Shown: positions 41,517-50,084 of the stretch, one piece after another
Numbering within the stretch: the first letter of the stretch is position 1
Layout: each line of letters opens with the position of its first letter
NCBI GenBank assembly: GCA_947303085.1
Contig: CAMYXP010000004.1
Coordinates: forward strand, 62,001-126,000
Length of the DNA stretch: 64,000 bases
Origin: an uncultured Bacteroidales bacterium
GTDB lineage: Bacteria; Bacteroidota; Bacteroidia; Bacteroidales; F082
Direction: 5' to 3'
The notes under the pieces: model-generated
What the model was told of the DNA's origin: nothing
Seen by the model: only the letters and a program-made list of their open reading frames with translations
Database searches by the model: none
Made by a program: the position numbers and the translations under genes

Positions 41517-42778
41517 TCCTCTCTAATGGCATCTATCGCCTTAATTTGTATGGCTCGCGTTGCCGGAAGCACTCCTGCCATCAAGCCCGACAGCACGATA
41601 ATCACCGTTGCCGCAATCGCCGCACTAAACCCTATCTGCGGGTCGAGGAACATCACATCGGGCGACGGCGTGTTACCGACAAATTTAGCCACCACAGCCA
41701 TTATCGCCACACCAATTACCAGACCCACAATACCTGCCAAAATCGTGAGCAACAGGCTCTCGGCTATCACCTGACGGATAATAACAGCAGGTTTTGCCCC
41801 AAGTGCGCGTCGCACACCAATCTCACGTGTTCTTTCCTTGATTGTAACCAGCATGATGTTGCTCACGCCGACCACACCCGAAAGCAGTGTGCCGAGACCC
41901 ACAATCCAAATCAAAATCTTTATTCCTAAAAACAAATACTCAAAAACCATAAACAACTGTTCGAAATCGAACATCATCATGGCTCCGTCGTCGGTTGGAG
42001 CTATGTCGTGACGCTCACGCAACAAAGCCTTGACTTCTTCTTGTAAACTCTTTGTTTTATATCCTCTTGCGGTTGTAAACACAAAGAAATCGAATTTGTC
42101 GCCTGTATGATAGGCTATCTGCATGGTTGTCAATGGCAAAATCACCGTTTCGTTCATTGAGCCGCCGACACTCACATTGGCATTATATGCCTCAACCACT
42201 CCAATCACTTGATAATAAATACCGTTAGCCTTAACCATCAGTCCAAGAGGATTTTTGTCGGCACCGATAAGGTCTTCATACACTTTCTTGCCCAAAACAC
42301 ATACTTTTCTTGCCTCATTGATATCAGTTTCATTGATGAAACGACCGTAAAGAATCTTTCCTCTGTCTATTTCATTATAGTTCGGCAACACGCCTTTCAT
42401 GCCGAAATTACTGCCTTTTATACCAAAAAACACGTTGTTTTCGCCATTATATGAATAATTGCTCGAGATAGGCGAAATCATATCCACTCCCTTGACTTTC
42501 CTTCTAATAGCCTCCATGTCCGACATATTCAGCTCCCAACTGCGGCCTTTCTGATAGCCTTTGTATGCCTCTGTGGTATTTGTTGGGATGATAAAGGTCG
42601 AATTTGTAGCGAAACCCTCCACCTGACTGCGGATTCCGTTGTCGAAACCGTTGCCGCATGCCAGCAAAACCACCAGAATGAAGATGCCCCAAAACACACC
42701 GAATGCTGTCAACAAACTGCGTGTTTTGTTGCGGGCTATTGTCTGCCAAATCTCGTTTATATTATCTAAATCAAACAT
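41513..42778 (-). CDS. ABC transporter permease, MacB type (second)
   Basis: A 421-residue inner-membrane protein of the MacB/FtsX family. It has an N-terminal helix (RSLLTAFGVFWGIFILVVLLACGNGF), a large periplasmic MacB core domain, and three C-terminal helices (LGIKILIWIVGLGTLLSGVVGVSNIMLVTIKERTREIGVRRALGAKP, then SLLLTILAGIVGLVIGVAIM and AAIAATVIIVLSGLMAGVLPATRA). The KERTREIGVRRALGA segment is the coupling motif that meets the ATPase. It is paralogous to the gene immediately upstream (42842-44098), so the pump probably uses a heterodimer. Unlike E. coli MacB, no ATPase domain is fused; the ATPase is a separate gene. Confidence 0.93.
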   Translation of the reverse strand: MFDLDNINEIWQTIARNKTRSLLTAFGVFWGIFILVVLLACGNGFDNGIRSQVEGFATNSTFIIPTNTTEAYKGYQKGRSWELNMSDMEAIRRKVKGVDMISPISSNYSYNGENNVFFGIKGSNFGMKGVLPNYNEIDRGKILYGRFINETDINEARKVCVLGKKVYEDLIGADKNPLGLMVKANGIYYQVIGVVEAYNANVSVGGSMNETVILPLTTMQIAYHTGDKFDFFVFTTARGYKTKSLQEEVKALLRERHDIAPTDDGAMMMFDFEQLFMVFEYLFLGIKILIWIVGLGTLLSGVVGVSNIMLVTIKERTREIGVRRALGAKPAVIIRQVIAESLLLTILAGIVGLVIGVAIMAVVAKFVGNTPSPDVMFLDPQIGFSAAIAATVIIVLSGLMAGVLPATRAIQIKAIDAIREE

Positions 42779-42789
42779 TTTTTATTATT

Positions 42790-42817
42790 CTAGATGCGAT
42801 GAATCGCATCTCTACAG
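42790..42817. repeat. GTAGAGAT palindromic repeat
   Basis: The minus strand reads TGTAGAGATGCGATTCATCG then CATCTAGA. AGATGCGAT and ATCGCATCT pair. It lies in the gap between the two permease genes and shares the TGTAGAGA edge with the 20165 repeat. Confidence 0.65.
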
Positions 42818-42841
42818 TTATTGTTTTATGTTAACTCCAAA

Positions 42842-44098
42842 CTATCTATAATTCATTGCCTCTATTGGTTTAACCTTCACTGAATTCCACGCTGGCGCGA
42901 ATCCTGCTACTACACCGCTGATTATCAACACCAAGGTGGCTAAAACCATTATTCTTACATCAACTGTCGGGTCGACAAATACCGACATTCCGTTGCCGTC
43001 TCCCAAGCCGCCGCTCGCTTCCAAAATCGAGTTGACTAGTTCTGTCACACCTATGCCGCAAATCATGCCGATATATCCGAAAATAGTAGTGATTACTAAC
43101 GATTCCATAACTATCGAAAGAAGTATCGAACGCGGCTTGGCACCCAAAGCCTTGCGGATTCCTATCTCGTTGGTTCTTTCTTTCACCGTGATTCGCATGA
43201 TGTTGCTCACGCCGACCACTCCCGATATCAACATCGCGATGCCGATAACCCAGATAAAGATGTTGATTGTGTTGAAAATCCTCATGGTTTCCATCGACTC
43301 GAGCATGTGACTGTCGATCCAAACACCACGTTTGTCTTCAGGTGAAAACTCATGCAAAGCCGCGAGTTTTTTCTTCAGAACAACTTTAAAATTCTCATTA
43401 TCTTCTTTTGAATCAAGTCCTTTGGTAGTGAATGTGAGCTGATAATAGTCGTTCACATTGAAAATAGCCTGTAAAGTGCTGTAAGGCGCGAAGCACTGAC
43501 CCATATCGCCAAATGCCATACCCTTTGAAACACCTATCACCTTGAAACTTAAACCATTGATATACACCGTCTTACCTATCATAGAATCCTCACCCGTAAC
43601 ACGAAGAAGCTCATCGTTGGAGCTTTTGTCAATCACAACAACCTTCATCTTGTTTTTCATGTCGTTTTCGTTGATGAAACGACCTTCAAGCACCTTTATT
43701 CCTTCGATGTTTTTGAAAATCGGTTTCACGCCTTCCAAGTTGACTGACCTTGATTTATCGCCGAAGACGAGTGAGCCGCCTCTTGACAGCACAGGCGACA
43801 CCTCTTCCACCTGGTACATCGACTCGAGCATTTGTATGTCTTTGTTATTCAACATGATATAGCGTCCCGACTTATGTCCTTTGTAAGGCAGTTCGGTCGA
43901 GCTTGACCATATCGTATAGGTGTTGTTGATTCGGTCGGCGAAGTTGCTGTTGACACCGTTTTTCAGTCCGTTGCCAGCTGAAAGCAGTATTATCAGCATG
44001 AAGATACCCCATGAGATGGCGAATCCTGTGAGAATGGTTCTCAGCTTGTTACGCCTGAGTGCCATGAAAATCTCCGACCAAAAATCTCTGTTAAACAT
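42842..44098 (-). CDS. ABC transporter permease, MacB type (first)
   Basis: A 418-residue permease paralogous to the downstream one. The N-terminal helix is RTILTGFAISWGIFMLIILLSAGNGL. A periplasmic domain follows, with NNKDIQMLESMYQVEEVSPVLSRGG. The C-terminal three-helix bundle has the coupling motif TVKERTNEIGIRKALGAKP and ends AGFAPAWNSVKVKPIEAMNYR. Its ATG overlaps the ATPase stop codon by one base (TAATG), a sign of coupled synthesis. Together with the ATPase, the second permease, the adaptor and TolC it forms a complete tripartite exporter. Confidence 0.93.
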   Translation of the reverse strand: MFNRDFWSEIFMALRRNKLRTILTGFAISWGIFMLIILLSAGNGLKNGVNSNFADRINNTYTIWSSSTELPYKGHKSGRYIMLNNKDIQMLESMYQVEEVSPVLSRGGSLVFGDKSRSVNLEGVKPIFKNIEGIKVLEGRFINENDMKNKMKVVVIDKSSNDELLRVTGEDSMIGKTVYINGLSFKVIGVSKGMAFGDMGQCFAPYSTLQAIFNVNDYYQLTFTTKGLDSKEDNENFKVVLKKKLAALHEFSPEDKRGVWIDSHMLESMETMRIFNTINIFIWVIGIAMLISGVVGVSNIMRITVKERTNEIGIRKALGAKPRSILLSIVMESLVITTIFGYIGMICGIGVTELVNSILEASGGLGDGNGMSVFVDPTVDVRIMVLATLVLIISGVVAGFAPAWNSVKVKPIEAMNYR

Positions 44099-44805
44099 TA
44101 CTTTATCTCTTTTGTGAAATCCATTTTATCAGGGTCGTTTTCCTGTATCGACTCAATCAAACCGTCTTTCAGATGCACGATTTTTCTTGTGAGATTGGCT
44201 ATTCCGCTTTCATGTGTGACAATCACCATGGTGATGCCTGTGGCGTTCACCTCGCGCAGAATCTGCATCACCTCGGCCGAGGTCTTGCTGTCCAAAGCGC
44301 CCGTCGGCTCGTCGGCGAGAATCAGTTTCGGCGATGTCACAAGTGCGCGGGCTATTGAAACACGTTGTTTCTGACCACCCGAAAGCTCGTTCGGATAATG
44401 GTCAGCCCAGTCTTTCAAGCCGAAACGCTCGAGATATTCCATCGCCATCATATTGCGTTTCTTGCGGTTCACACCTTGATAAAACAAAGGCAAAGCCACG
44501 TTCTCGAGTGCCGTCTTGAACGGAATCAGGTTAAACGACTGAAAAATAAACCCGATAAGCTTGTTACGGAACTCCGCCGCCTGATTTTCCGAGAGGTTTT
44601 TCACCAGTTTTCCGGCAAGGTAATAGTCACCGTCGTCGTAGTTGTCGAGTATGCCTATTATATTTAATAAGGTAGACTTGCCTGAACCCGAAGCGCCCAT
44701 AATCGACACCAGCTCGCCCTCTTCCACATTGAGATTGATGCCCTTCAGCACATGCAACGGTTGCGCTCCAAAATAGGTTTTGTTTATATTTTCAAGTTTT
44801 ATCAT
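44098..44805 (-). CDS. ABC transporter ATP-binding protein, MacB/LolD type
   Basis: A 235-residue cytoplasmic ATPase. The Walker A motif is GASGSGKST at 37-45, the Q-loop is FIFQSFNLIPFKTALENVALPL, the signature is LSGGQKQRVSIARAL, Walker B is LILADEPTGALDS and the H-loop is VIVTHE. The spacing and the NLIPFKTALENV segment place it in the LolD/MacB group that powers FtsX-like permeases. It is the first gene of the operon and has a good -33/-7 promoter. It energises export by the two permeases that follow. Confidence 0.95.
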   Translation of the reverse strand: MIKLENINKTYFGAQPLHVLKGINLNVEEGELVSIMGASGSGKSTLLNIIGILDNYDDGDYYLAGKLVKNLSENQAAEFRNKLIGFIFQSFNLIPFKTALENVALPLFYQGVNRKKRNMMAMEYLERFGLKDWADHYPNELSGGQKQRVSIARALVTSPKLILADEPTGALDSKTSAEVMQILREVNATGITMVIVTHESGIANLTRKIVHLKDGLIESIQENDPDKMDFTKEIK

Positions 44806-44829
44806 AGTGTACTACGTATCTAAGACACT

Positions 44830-44859
44830 GCAAAAATAGTAAAAATATTATTATGTCAA
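44830..44859 (-). promoter_or_regulatory. Promoter of the efflux operon
   Basis: On the minus strand TTG, 18 bases, then TATTTTTGC: one of the best -33/-7 matches in the window. It is 25 bases upstream of the ATPase ATG. Confidence 0.65.
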
Positions 44860-44894
44860 TATTTTTTTTAAAATTTTTTGACATTTTTTGTTTT

Positions 44895-44971
44895 TGTCAT
44901 TCCGACCGAAACGGAACGAAGTGAAGTGTAGTCGAGGAATCACGTGATTTCTTCGCTACTGTCGAAATGAC
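44895..44971. repeat. 77-bp MITE-like member of the TGTCATTCCGA family
   Basis: TGTCATTCCG at the left and CGAAATGAC at the right are near-perfect inverted ends. The interior carries CCGAAACGGAACGAAGTGAA, then GTCGAGGAATC. It lies between the TlpA-like gene and the efflux promoter. Confidence 0.8.
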
Positions 44972-45020
44972 GTTAATAGAACGTTAAAGTTTACATTTTT
45001 GCTGCACAAACAGCAAAATT

Positions 45021-46022
45021 TTATTTCAGATTTGATGAAACGAATTCTCTCAGCTTGTCGCCCGACAGGTTTTTCTCCAAAATTATGCCGTTGGCATCAA
45101 GAATGAGATTTTGTGGTATAAATGCGATGGTGTATTGCTCCGCGACGGCGTTTTTCCAGCCCTGAAGGTCTGAAACATGGTTTTTCCAGGTAAGATTATC
45201 GTCGGCGATAGCTTTTTTCCAAGCCTCGGCATCGGTGTCAAGCGACACGCTCACGATGTCTAAGCCTTTGTCTTTGAATTCATTATAAACATCAACAAGA
45301 TTTGGATTCTCCTTGCGGCAGTCAGGACACCACGAAGCCCAGAAATCGAGGATTATGATTTTGGCTTTGCCAATGAATTCCGACATAACGAAATCATTGC
45401 CATCCACTTCTTTCTGAGTGAAATCGATGTAAGGCTTACCTGGCTGTGTCATCTTCAGGCCTTCCATATATTTGTCGGTGAGATCTTTATAAGCGCTCTT
45501 CATGTTAAGTGGCATTGCCTCAAAAATTCTTTCCAAATCATCAACCTGGAATGCCCATTTGTAGCGGTACAAGGCGTAGGCGCTAATCGGATTATCAATG
45601 TTTTGCTTCACAAAATCAAGAACAAAATAGTAGATTTCCTGCTCGTCTTCAATTTTATTAACTTCATCCATGAATGTGTTGAGTTTCTCCTGACTCTCTG
45701 AAGCCAAAACATTGATTCCGTTATATCTTTGATAGTCGCCTGTGATTGTAACATTTTGATTATCAGCGAAGAACGTCAGAGGACGTCTCCAACCTTTAAT
45801 CATAATGCTATAGGCGTCGAGATTTTCGCTTTGTTGAACTTTAAAAACAGCCTTATTATCTTTAGCCACAACCGAATCCAGATTGATTATAGCGTAGCCG
45901 TCATATCTCTGGAGATAAACTGTTTTGTCTGTTGAATTTTCAAGATTAACATTGATTTTGAATGACTTAGTGCATGATACCATGCTCACCATGACTAAAA
46001 TTGCGATGAATAATTTTTTCAT
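45021..46022 (-). CDS. TlpA-like thiol-disulfide lipoprotein
   Basis: A 333-residue envelope protein. Signal peptide MKKLFIAILVMVSMVSC with lipobox Cys17. The N-terminal part (FKINVNLENSTDKTVYLQRYDG onward) resembles DUF4369, common in Bacteroidetes TlpA proteins. The C-terminal thioredoxin fold has the redox motif WCPDC near residues 229-235 (LDFWASWCPDCRKENP) and the cis-Pro loop IAFIPQN. It probably reduces or isomerises disulfides at the periplasmic face. It lies 4 bases after mreD, in the place where penicillin-binding protein 2 (mrdA) is often found in this phylum, so it belongs to the same operon; a link to cell-wall synthesis is possible but unproven. Confidence 0.88.
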   Translation of the reverse strand: MKKLFIAILVMVSMVSCTKSFKINVNLENSTDKTVYLQRYDGYAIINLDSVVAKDNKAVFKVQQSENLDAYSIMIKGWRRPLTFFADNQNVTITGDYQRYNGINVLASESQEKLNTFMDEVNKIEDEQEIYYFVLDFVKQNIDNPISAYALYRYKWAFQVDDLERIFEAMPLNMKSAYKDLTDKYMEGLKMTQPGKPYIDFTQKEVDGNDFVMSEFIGKAKIIILDFWASWCPDCRKENPNLVDVYNEFKDKGLDIVSVSLDTDAEAWKKAIADDNLTWKNHVSDLQGWKNAVAEQYTIAFIPQNLILDANGIILEKNLSGDKLREFVSSNLK

Positions 46023-46026
46023 ACGA

Positions 46027-46539
46027 TTATTTTTTAAGTGGTTTAAATATGTAAACTATTAAAATTATCACAAATAATGAGAACGGAGCGCTCAGCAAAA
46101 CTTCGAGCAACACCCTTCCGAACAGTCTGATACTGAATGCTTCGAGCCAGAAGAGGAACAGATTATGCAACACCAGAAGCAACAAGCCGTAAAGCGAGAA
46201 CCACTGCAAACCCATCTCTGTTACCGAAGGTGCCGTTTTATCTTCAATATCGCTCTTTCTTGTAGTGATTCCTATGATATAAGGACGCATATATGCCATG
46301 AAAACTGTAGCAGCCGCGTTCAAACCCGGTGTGCCGTTGAAGATATCAACCAGCATTCCGATGGCAAAACCTTCAACAAGCAAACGCCATTTCGGCGTGT
46401 CGAAAGGCATCAGCATGATGAAAAGCACGTAAATATACGGGTGAATATAGTTTCCGAGACGAATGTTATCGAAAACCAACACCTGCATAACAACCAGGGC
46501 AATGAATCGTAATATATTGCGTATCAACGTGTTATACAT
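46027..46539 (-). CDS. mreD: Rod shape-determining protein MreD
   Basis: A 170-residue inner-membrane protein with five to six hydrophobic helices (ILRFIALVVMQVLVFDNIRLGNYIHPYIYVLFIMLMPF, LLVEGFAIGMLVDIFNGTPGLNAAATVFMAYMRP, LQWFSLYGLLLLVLHNLFLFWLEAF, VLLEVLLSAPFSLFVIILIVYIF). Helix GMLVDIFNGTPGLNAAA is a typical MreD region. The start overlaps the mreC end by 16 bases. MreD is part of the elongasome that directs lateral wall synthesis with MreB and MreC. Confidence 0.9.
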   Translation of the reverse strand: MYNTLIRNILRFIALVVMQVLVFDNIRLGNYIHPYIYVLFIMLMPFDTPKWRLLVEGFAIGMLVDIFNGTPGLNAAATVFMAYMRPYIIGITTRKSDIEDKTAPSVTEMGLQWFSLYGLLLLVLHNLFLFWLEAFSIRLFGRVLLEVLLSAPFSLFVIILIVYIFKPLKK

Positions 46540-47324
46540 AACGAATCTATTTCTGCCTTAAAATTGTTTTTAACAACATAAACATGTCGCAAAGTGCTGA
46601 AATTGGTCGAGAATTTCAGTTTTGCCGTGCTGAACATGCCATTTTCATCATCGAGGTTGTCTTCAATTGTTCCAACCATTATGTCTGCCGGGAACGAATT
46701 TGAAAAACCGCTGGTCACCAAGGTGTCGCCGACATTAATAATAAGGTGCGACGGGATATCCTTCACAAGTCCGTAACGATAATATCCATTATCCCAAACT
46801 ACATTTGCAACATATTGATTATCAGTGAATCTACAGCTTATCACCGACTTAATGTTCAGCATACTCATCACCGAGGCATAATGCTTGCTCACATTGAGAA
46901 TCTTTCCCACCACGCCTTCGTCACAAATCACGCCCATGTCGGGTTCTATCCCGTCGATGCTGCCTTTGTCGATGACAATGTAGTTGTTTGATTCATAAAT
47001 GCTGTTGTTCACAACATGTGCCGGGATGTAGGTGAATCTGTCGTCGTAATAAGCGGTGTCGGCTTCCACTTCATCGCAGCCTAACCTACTCATTAACAAT
47101 GCATTATGTTCAGCAAGTAATTCATTTTCACTTTTCAGGTGCAGATAATCGTTCCAGTTAGACGTAGTCTTATGAATTCCGCCGGCGATGCTGTTCGACA
47201 TGCTTACCATTTTTCTGTTATGATAAGGGAGGCTCTGCACGACCATGATGACGCACAGTATCTCAAGCAGAATAAAAACTATTGCTGCGCTGTTTTTCTT
47301 TATGAAAATGAATAGGTTATACAT
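46524..47324 (-). CDS. mreC: Rod shape-determining protein MreC
   Basis: A 266-residue protein with an N-terminal membrane helix (AAIVFILLEILCVIMVVQSL), a short coiled coil (LHLKSENELLAEHNALLMSRL) and a periplasmic beta-barrel domain (IPAHVVNNSIYESNNYIVIDKGSIDGIEPDMGVICDEGVVGKI, then VGDTLVTSGFSNSFPADIMVGTI). This order is the MreC layout. It scaffolds the elongasome in the periplasm, linking MreB to wall synthases. It lies 6 bases after mreB and overlaps mreD. Confidence 0.93.
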   Translation of the reverse strand: MYNLFIFIKKNSAAIVFILLEILCVIMVVQSLPYHNRKMVSMSNSIAGGIHKTTSNWNDYLHLKSENELLAEHNALLMSRLGCDEVEADTAYYDDRFTYIPAHVVNNSIYESNNYIVIDKGSIDGIEPDMGVICDEGVVGKILNVSKHYASVMSMLNIKSVISCRFTDNQYVANVVWDNGYYRYGLVKDIPSHLIINVGDTLVTSGFSNSFPADIMVGTIEDNLDDENGMFSTAKLKFSTNFSTLRHVYVVKNNFKAEIDSLCITR

Positions 47325-47330
47325 CCCCGA

Positions 47331-48353
47331 TTACTTTATCAGGAACGGGAAACCGTCGAAGTTCTTCAGAGCTATGCCTGTACCGCGTGCCACTGCGCGA
47401 AGCGGGTCTTCTGCCACGTGGATAGGGAGCTGTGTTCTGTCATGCAAACGTTTGTCGAGACCTCTCAGCAAAGCGCCGCCGCCAGTCAGGTAGATACCTG
47501 TTCTGTAGATATCGGCCGAAAGCTCAGGAGGTGTTGTCTCAAGGGTGTTAAGCACTGCTGTCTCGATTTTCGAAACGCTCTTGTCGAGGCAATGTGCTAT
47601 TTCCTTATAGTTCACTTGTATTTCCTTCGGGATACCTGTGAGCATGTCGCGTCCGTGTACCGCGTAATCCTCTGGCGGGTTGTCGAGGTCTTGGATGGCC
47701 GCTCCAACTTCGATTTTAATAAGCTCAGCGGTGCGTTCACCAACGTTGAGGTTGTGTTCCTTACGCATGTATTCCACGATTTCATCTGTGAAGTCGTCGC
47801 CTGCGATACGTATCGACTTGTTTGTGACGATGCCACCGAGTGCGATGACAGCGATTTCAGAGGTACCGCCTCCGATGTCGACGATCATGTTGCCCATTGG
47901 CTCAAGCACGTCGATGCCGATACCGATAGCGGCAGCCATAGGCTCGTGAATGAGTCGCACTTCCTTTGCTCCAGCCTGCTCAGCACTGTCTTTAACAGCT
48001 CTCTCCTCCACCTCGGTGATGCCCGAAGGGATGCAGATAACCATCTTCAACGCCGGCGGGAACAGTGTGTTGTGGAAATTGATCATCTTGATCATCTCTC
48101 TCAACATATACTCCGCAGCCTGGAAGTCGGCGATGACACCATCGCGCAAAGGCCTGATAGTTCTGATGTTTTCGTGAGTTTTACCATGCATCATCATGGC
48201 GCGTTTGCCAACCGCCATAATCTGGTTGGTGTCACGTTTTATAGCGACGATTGAAGGCTCATCGACCACCACCTTGTCGTTGTACATGATAATGGTGTTG
48301 GCTGTGCCGAGGTCGATTGCCAATTCTTTATCGAAAAATGAAAATAATCCCAT
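47331..48353 (-). CDS. mreB: Rod shape-determining protein MreB
   Basis: A 340-residue actin homologue that polymerises under the inner membrane to guide lateral wall growth. Actin-fold motifs: DLGTANTIIMYNDKVV (phosphate 1), VIADFQAAEYML, CIPSGITEVEERAVKDSAEQAGA, MIVDIGGGTSEIAVIALGG (phosphate 2), GDDFTDEIVEYMR and GIYLTGGGALLRGLDKRL (adenosine). The start MGLFSFFDKELAIDLG at 48353 is the usual MreB start with an N-terminal amphipathic segment; a longer frame would overlap purH. It lies 4 bases after the purH stop. Confidence 0.96.
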   Translation of the reverse strand: MGLFSFFDKELAIDLGTANTIIMYNDKVVVDEPSIVAIKRDTNQIMAVGKRAMMMHGKTHENIRTIRPLRDGVIADFQAAEYMLREMIKMINFHNTLFPPALKMVICIPSGITEVEERAVKDSAEQAGAKEVRLIHEPMAAAIGIGIDVLEPMGNMIVDIGGGTSEIAVIALGGIVTNKSIRIAGDDFTDEIVEYMRKEHNLNVGERTAELIKIEVGAAIQDLDNPPEDYAVHGRDMLTGIPKEIQVNYKEIAHCLDKSVSKIETAVLNTLETTPPELSADIYRTGIYLTGGGALLRGLDKRLHDRTQLPIHVAEDPLRAVARGTGIALKNFDGFPFLIK

Positions 48354-48357
48354 ATCT

Positions 48358-49848
48358 TTAATGTTTAAAATGTCTGTATCCTGTGAAAACCATGGCAATT
48401 CCGAGCTTGTTGCAAGCGTCGATCGACTCTTGGTCGCGCACCGAGCCGCCAGGTTGAATTATCGATTTTATGCCGGCCTCGCTTGCAATCTCAACGCAGT
48501 CGGAGAACGGGAAGAAGGCGTCGGATGCCAACACAGCGCCGTTGAGGTCGAAATTGAAACTCTTAGCCTTTGCGATAGCCTGACGCAACGAGTCGACGCG
48601 TGAGGTCTGACCGATGCCGGATGCGTAAAGCTGTTTGTTCTTCGCTAAAACGATAGCGTTCGAGCGGCTGTGTTTCACTATCTTATTTGCGAAAATCAAG
48701 TCATCAACATCTTGATTATCAATAAGTTTCTCTGTTACAGGCTTGAAATCGTCTTTTGTCTCGATGTGAAGGTCGCGGTCTTGTTCAAGAATGCCGTTGA
48801 GTGCCGATTTATAAACCTTTTCAGGGAATTTGTTTGATTTCAGCTTAAGCACGATGCGGTTTTTCTTCGAGAAGAGGATGTCGAGCACACCGTCGTCATA
48901 ACCTGGCGCAACACATACCTCAAAGAACATTTTGTTCATCTCTTCCGCGGTCCTCACGTCGATTATGCGGTTGCTCACAAATACTCCGCCGAAGGCCGAT
49001 ACCGGGTCGCCAGCCAAGGCAGCGTCGTAAGCCTCTGATATTGAAGGTCTTGAAGCTATTCCGCAAGGGTTGTTATGTTTCAAAATCGCGAATGTAGGCT
49101 CGTCGAACTCACGGATAAGGTTCAAACCTGCTTCGAGGTCGAGTAAGTTGTTGTACGACAGGTCTTTACCGTGCAATTTCTCGAAAACGTCGTCCAAATT
49201 TCCTTTGAAAACAGCCTTCTGATGCGGGTTTTCGCCGTATCTAAGAGGTGTCTCTTTCTCACCCGAGAACCAGTTGAAGATGGCCGTGTCGTAGTGCGAG
49301 CTTGTCGCAAAAGCATATTTCGCGAAGCGTTTTCTGTCGTCCAAAGTCGTGCAACCGCCTTGTTTTTCGTACATTTCCATGAATTCCTGATAATAATCGG
49401 ACGATGGCACTATGAGGCAGTCTTTGAAGTTTTTCGCACCGGCGCGGATGAGAGATATACCGCCGATGTCGATTTTTTCGATGATCTGCGCCTCGTCGTC
49501 GGTGTTTCTCACCGTCTCCTCAAAAGGATAGAGGTCGACGATAACGAGGTCGAGAGCCGGAATCTCATACTGTTTCATCTCGGCGAGATCCGACTCGTTG
49601 TCGAGACGACCGAGTATGCCGCCGAACACTTTCGGATGCAGTGTTTTCACTCTTCCGCCAAGAATTGAAGGATAGCCTGTGAGCGACTCCACTGAACGCA
49701 CTGTATCATCAAGTTTTTTAATGAAATCAAGCGTTCCGCCTGTGGCATAAATCTGAACTCCATTCTTTTTCAAAAGAGCTACGATTTTATCGAGGTCAGT
49801 CTTGTAAAATACTGATATTAAAGCACTTGTAATTTTTTTGGATGACAT
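48358..49848 (-). CDS. purH: Bifunctional AICAR formyltransferase/IMP cyclohydrolase
   Basis: A 496-residue enzyme performing the last two steps of IMP synthesis. Residues 1 to about 130 form the MGS-like cyclohydrolase domain (ALISVFYKTDLDKIVALLKKNGVQIYATGGT, GGRVKTLHPKVFGGIL, VIVDLYPFEETV). The rest is the formyltransferase, with LRYGENPHQKA, ILKHNNPCGIA, AFGGVFVSNRIID, and SDAFFPFSD followed by SIIQPGGSVRDQE near the end. The length is slightly short of the E. coli form (529) but complete. It is the first gene of the operon with mreBCD, an order seen in other Bacteroidetes, and has a -7 box next to a TTTAAAGT-type simple repeat. Confidence 0.96.
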   Translation of the reverse strand: MSSKKITSALISVFYKTDLDKIVALLKKNGVQIYATGGTLDFIKKLDDTVRSVESLTGYPSILGGRVKTLHPKVFGGILGRLDNESDLAEMKQYEIPALDLVIVDLYPFEETVRNTDDEAQIIEKIDIGGISLIRAGAKNFKDCLIVPSSDYYQEFMEMYEKQGGCTTLDDRKRFAKYAFATSSHYDTAIFNWFSGEKETPLRYGENPHQKAVFKGNLDDVFEKLHGKDLSYNNLLDLEAGLNLIREFDEPTFAILKHNNPCGIASRPSISEAYDAALAGDPVSAFGGVFVSNRIIDVRTAEEMNKMFFEVCVAPGYDDGVLDILFSKKNRIVLKLKSNKFPEKVYKSALNGILEQDRDLHIETKDDFKPVTEKLIDNQDVDDLIFANKIVKHSRSNAIVLAKNKQLYASGIGQTSRVDSLRQAIAKAKSFNFDLNGAVLASDAFFPFSDCVEIASEAGIKSIIQPGGSVRDQESIDACNKLGIAMVFTGYRHFKH

Positions 49849-49869
49849 TTTTCGTTAATGTTTTAAGTT

Positions 49870-49878
49870 GCAAATATA
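49870..49878 (-). promoter_or_regulatory. -7 promoter element of purH-mreBCD
   Basis: TATATTTGC on the minus strand, 22 bases upstream of the purH ATG. Confidence 0.55.
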
Positions 49879-49882
49879 ATAA

Positions 49883-49914
49883 AAAGTTTAAAGTTTAGAG
49901 TTTAAAGTTTAAAG
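49883..49914. repeat. GTTTAAA tandem simple repeat
   Basis: AGTTTAAAGTTTAGAGTTTA then AAGTTTAAAG: about four imperfect 7-8 base units, placed directly upstream of the purH -7 box. Confidence 0.65.
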
Positions 49915-49921
49915 AATTTTT

Positions 49922-49946
49922 TGTAGTGAACGGATCGCATCCGTCC
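49922..49946. repeat. TGTAGTGAACGGATCGCATC repeat
   Basis: TGTAGTGAACGGATCGCATC then CGTCC. CGGAT/ATCCG arms surround a CGC centre, and the left edge TGTAG is shared with other palindromic repeats in the window. Confidence 0.5.
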
Positions 49947-50032
49947 ATTCGTGACGTCGGGTTTGTATTTCGTTAATTATTAACAGGTTATCTTTTTTTA
50001 TATTTTTTTAATCAAAAAAATTGCGTTTTTTC

Positions 50033-50064
50033 TTGGAAAAAAGAAATGTTTTTTGTAATTTTGC
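50033..50064 (+). promoter_or_regulatory. Promoter of recJ
   Basis: A TTGG-containing -33 region (50033-50036), about 20 bases, then TAATTTTGC (50056-50064) fit the Bacteroidetes promoter. The predicted leader is about 15-20 bases. Confidence 0.6.
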
Positions 50065-50084
50065 AAGTTAAAATTTGTTTTTGA

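Noticed and set aside
47418..48254. 278-codon open frame opposite mreB
   Set aside because: Shadow of a conserved gene; the composition reflects the reverse complement of mreB codons.
48354..48398. Longer start for mreB
   Set aside because: It would overlap purH, and the conserved MreB start MGLFSFF is downstream.
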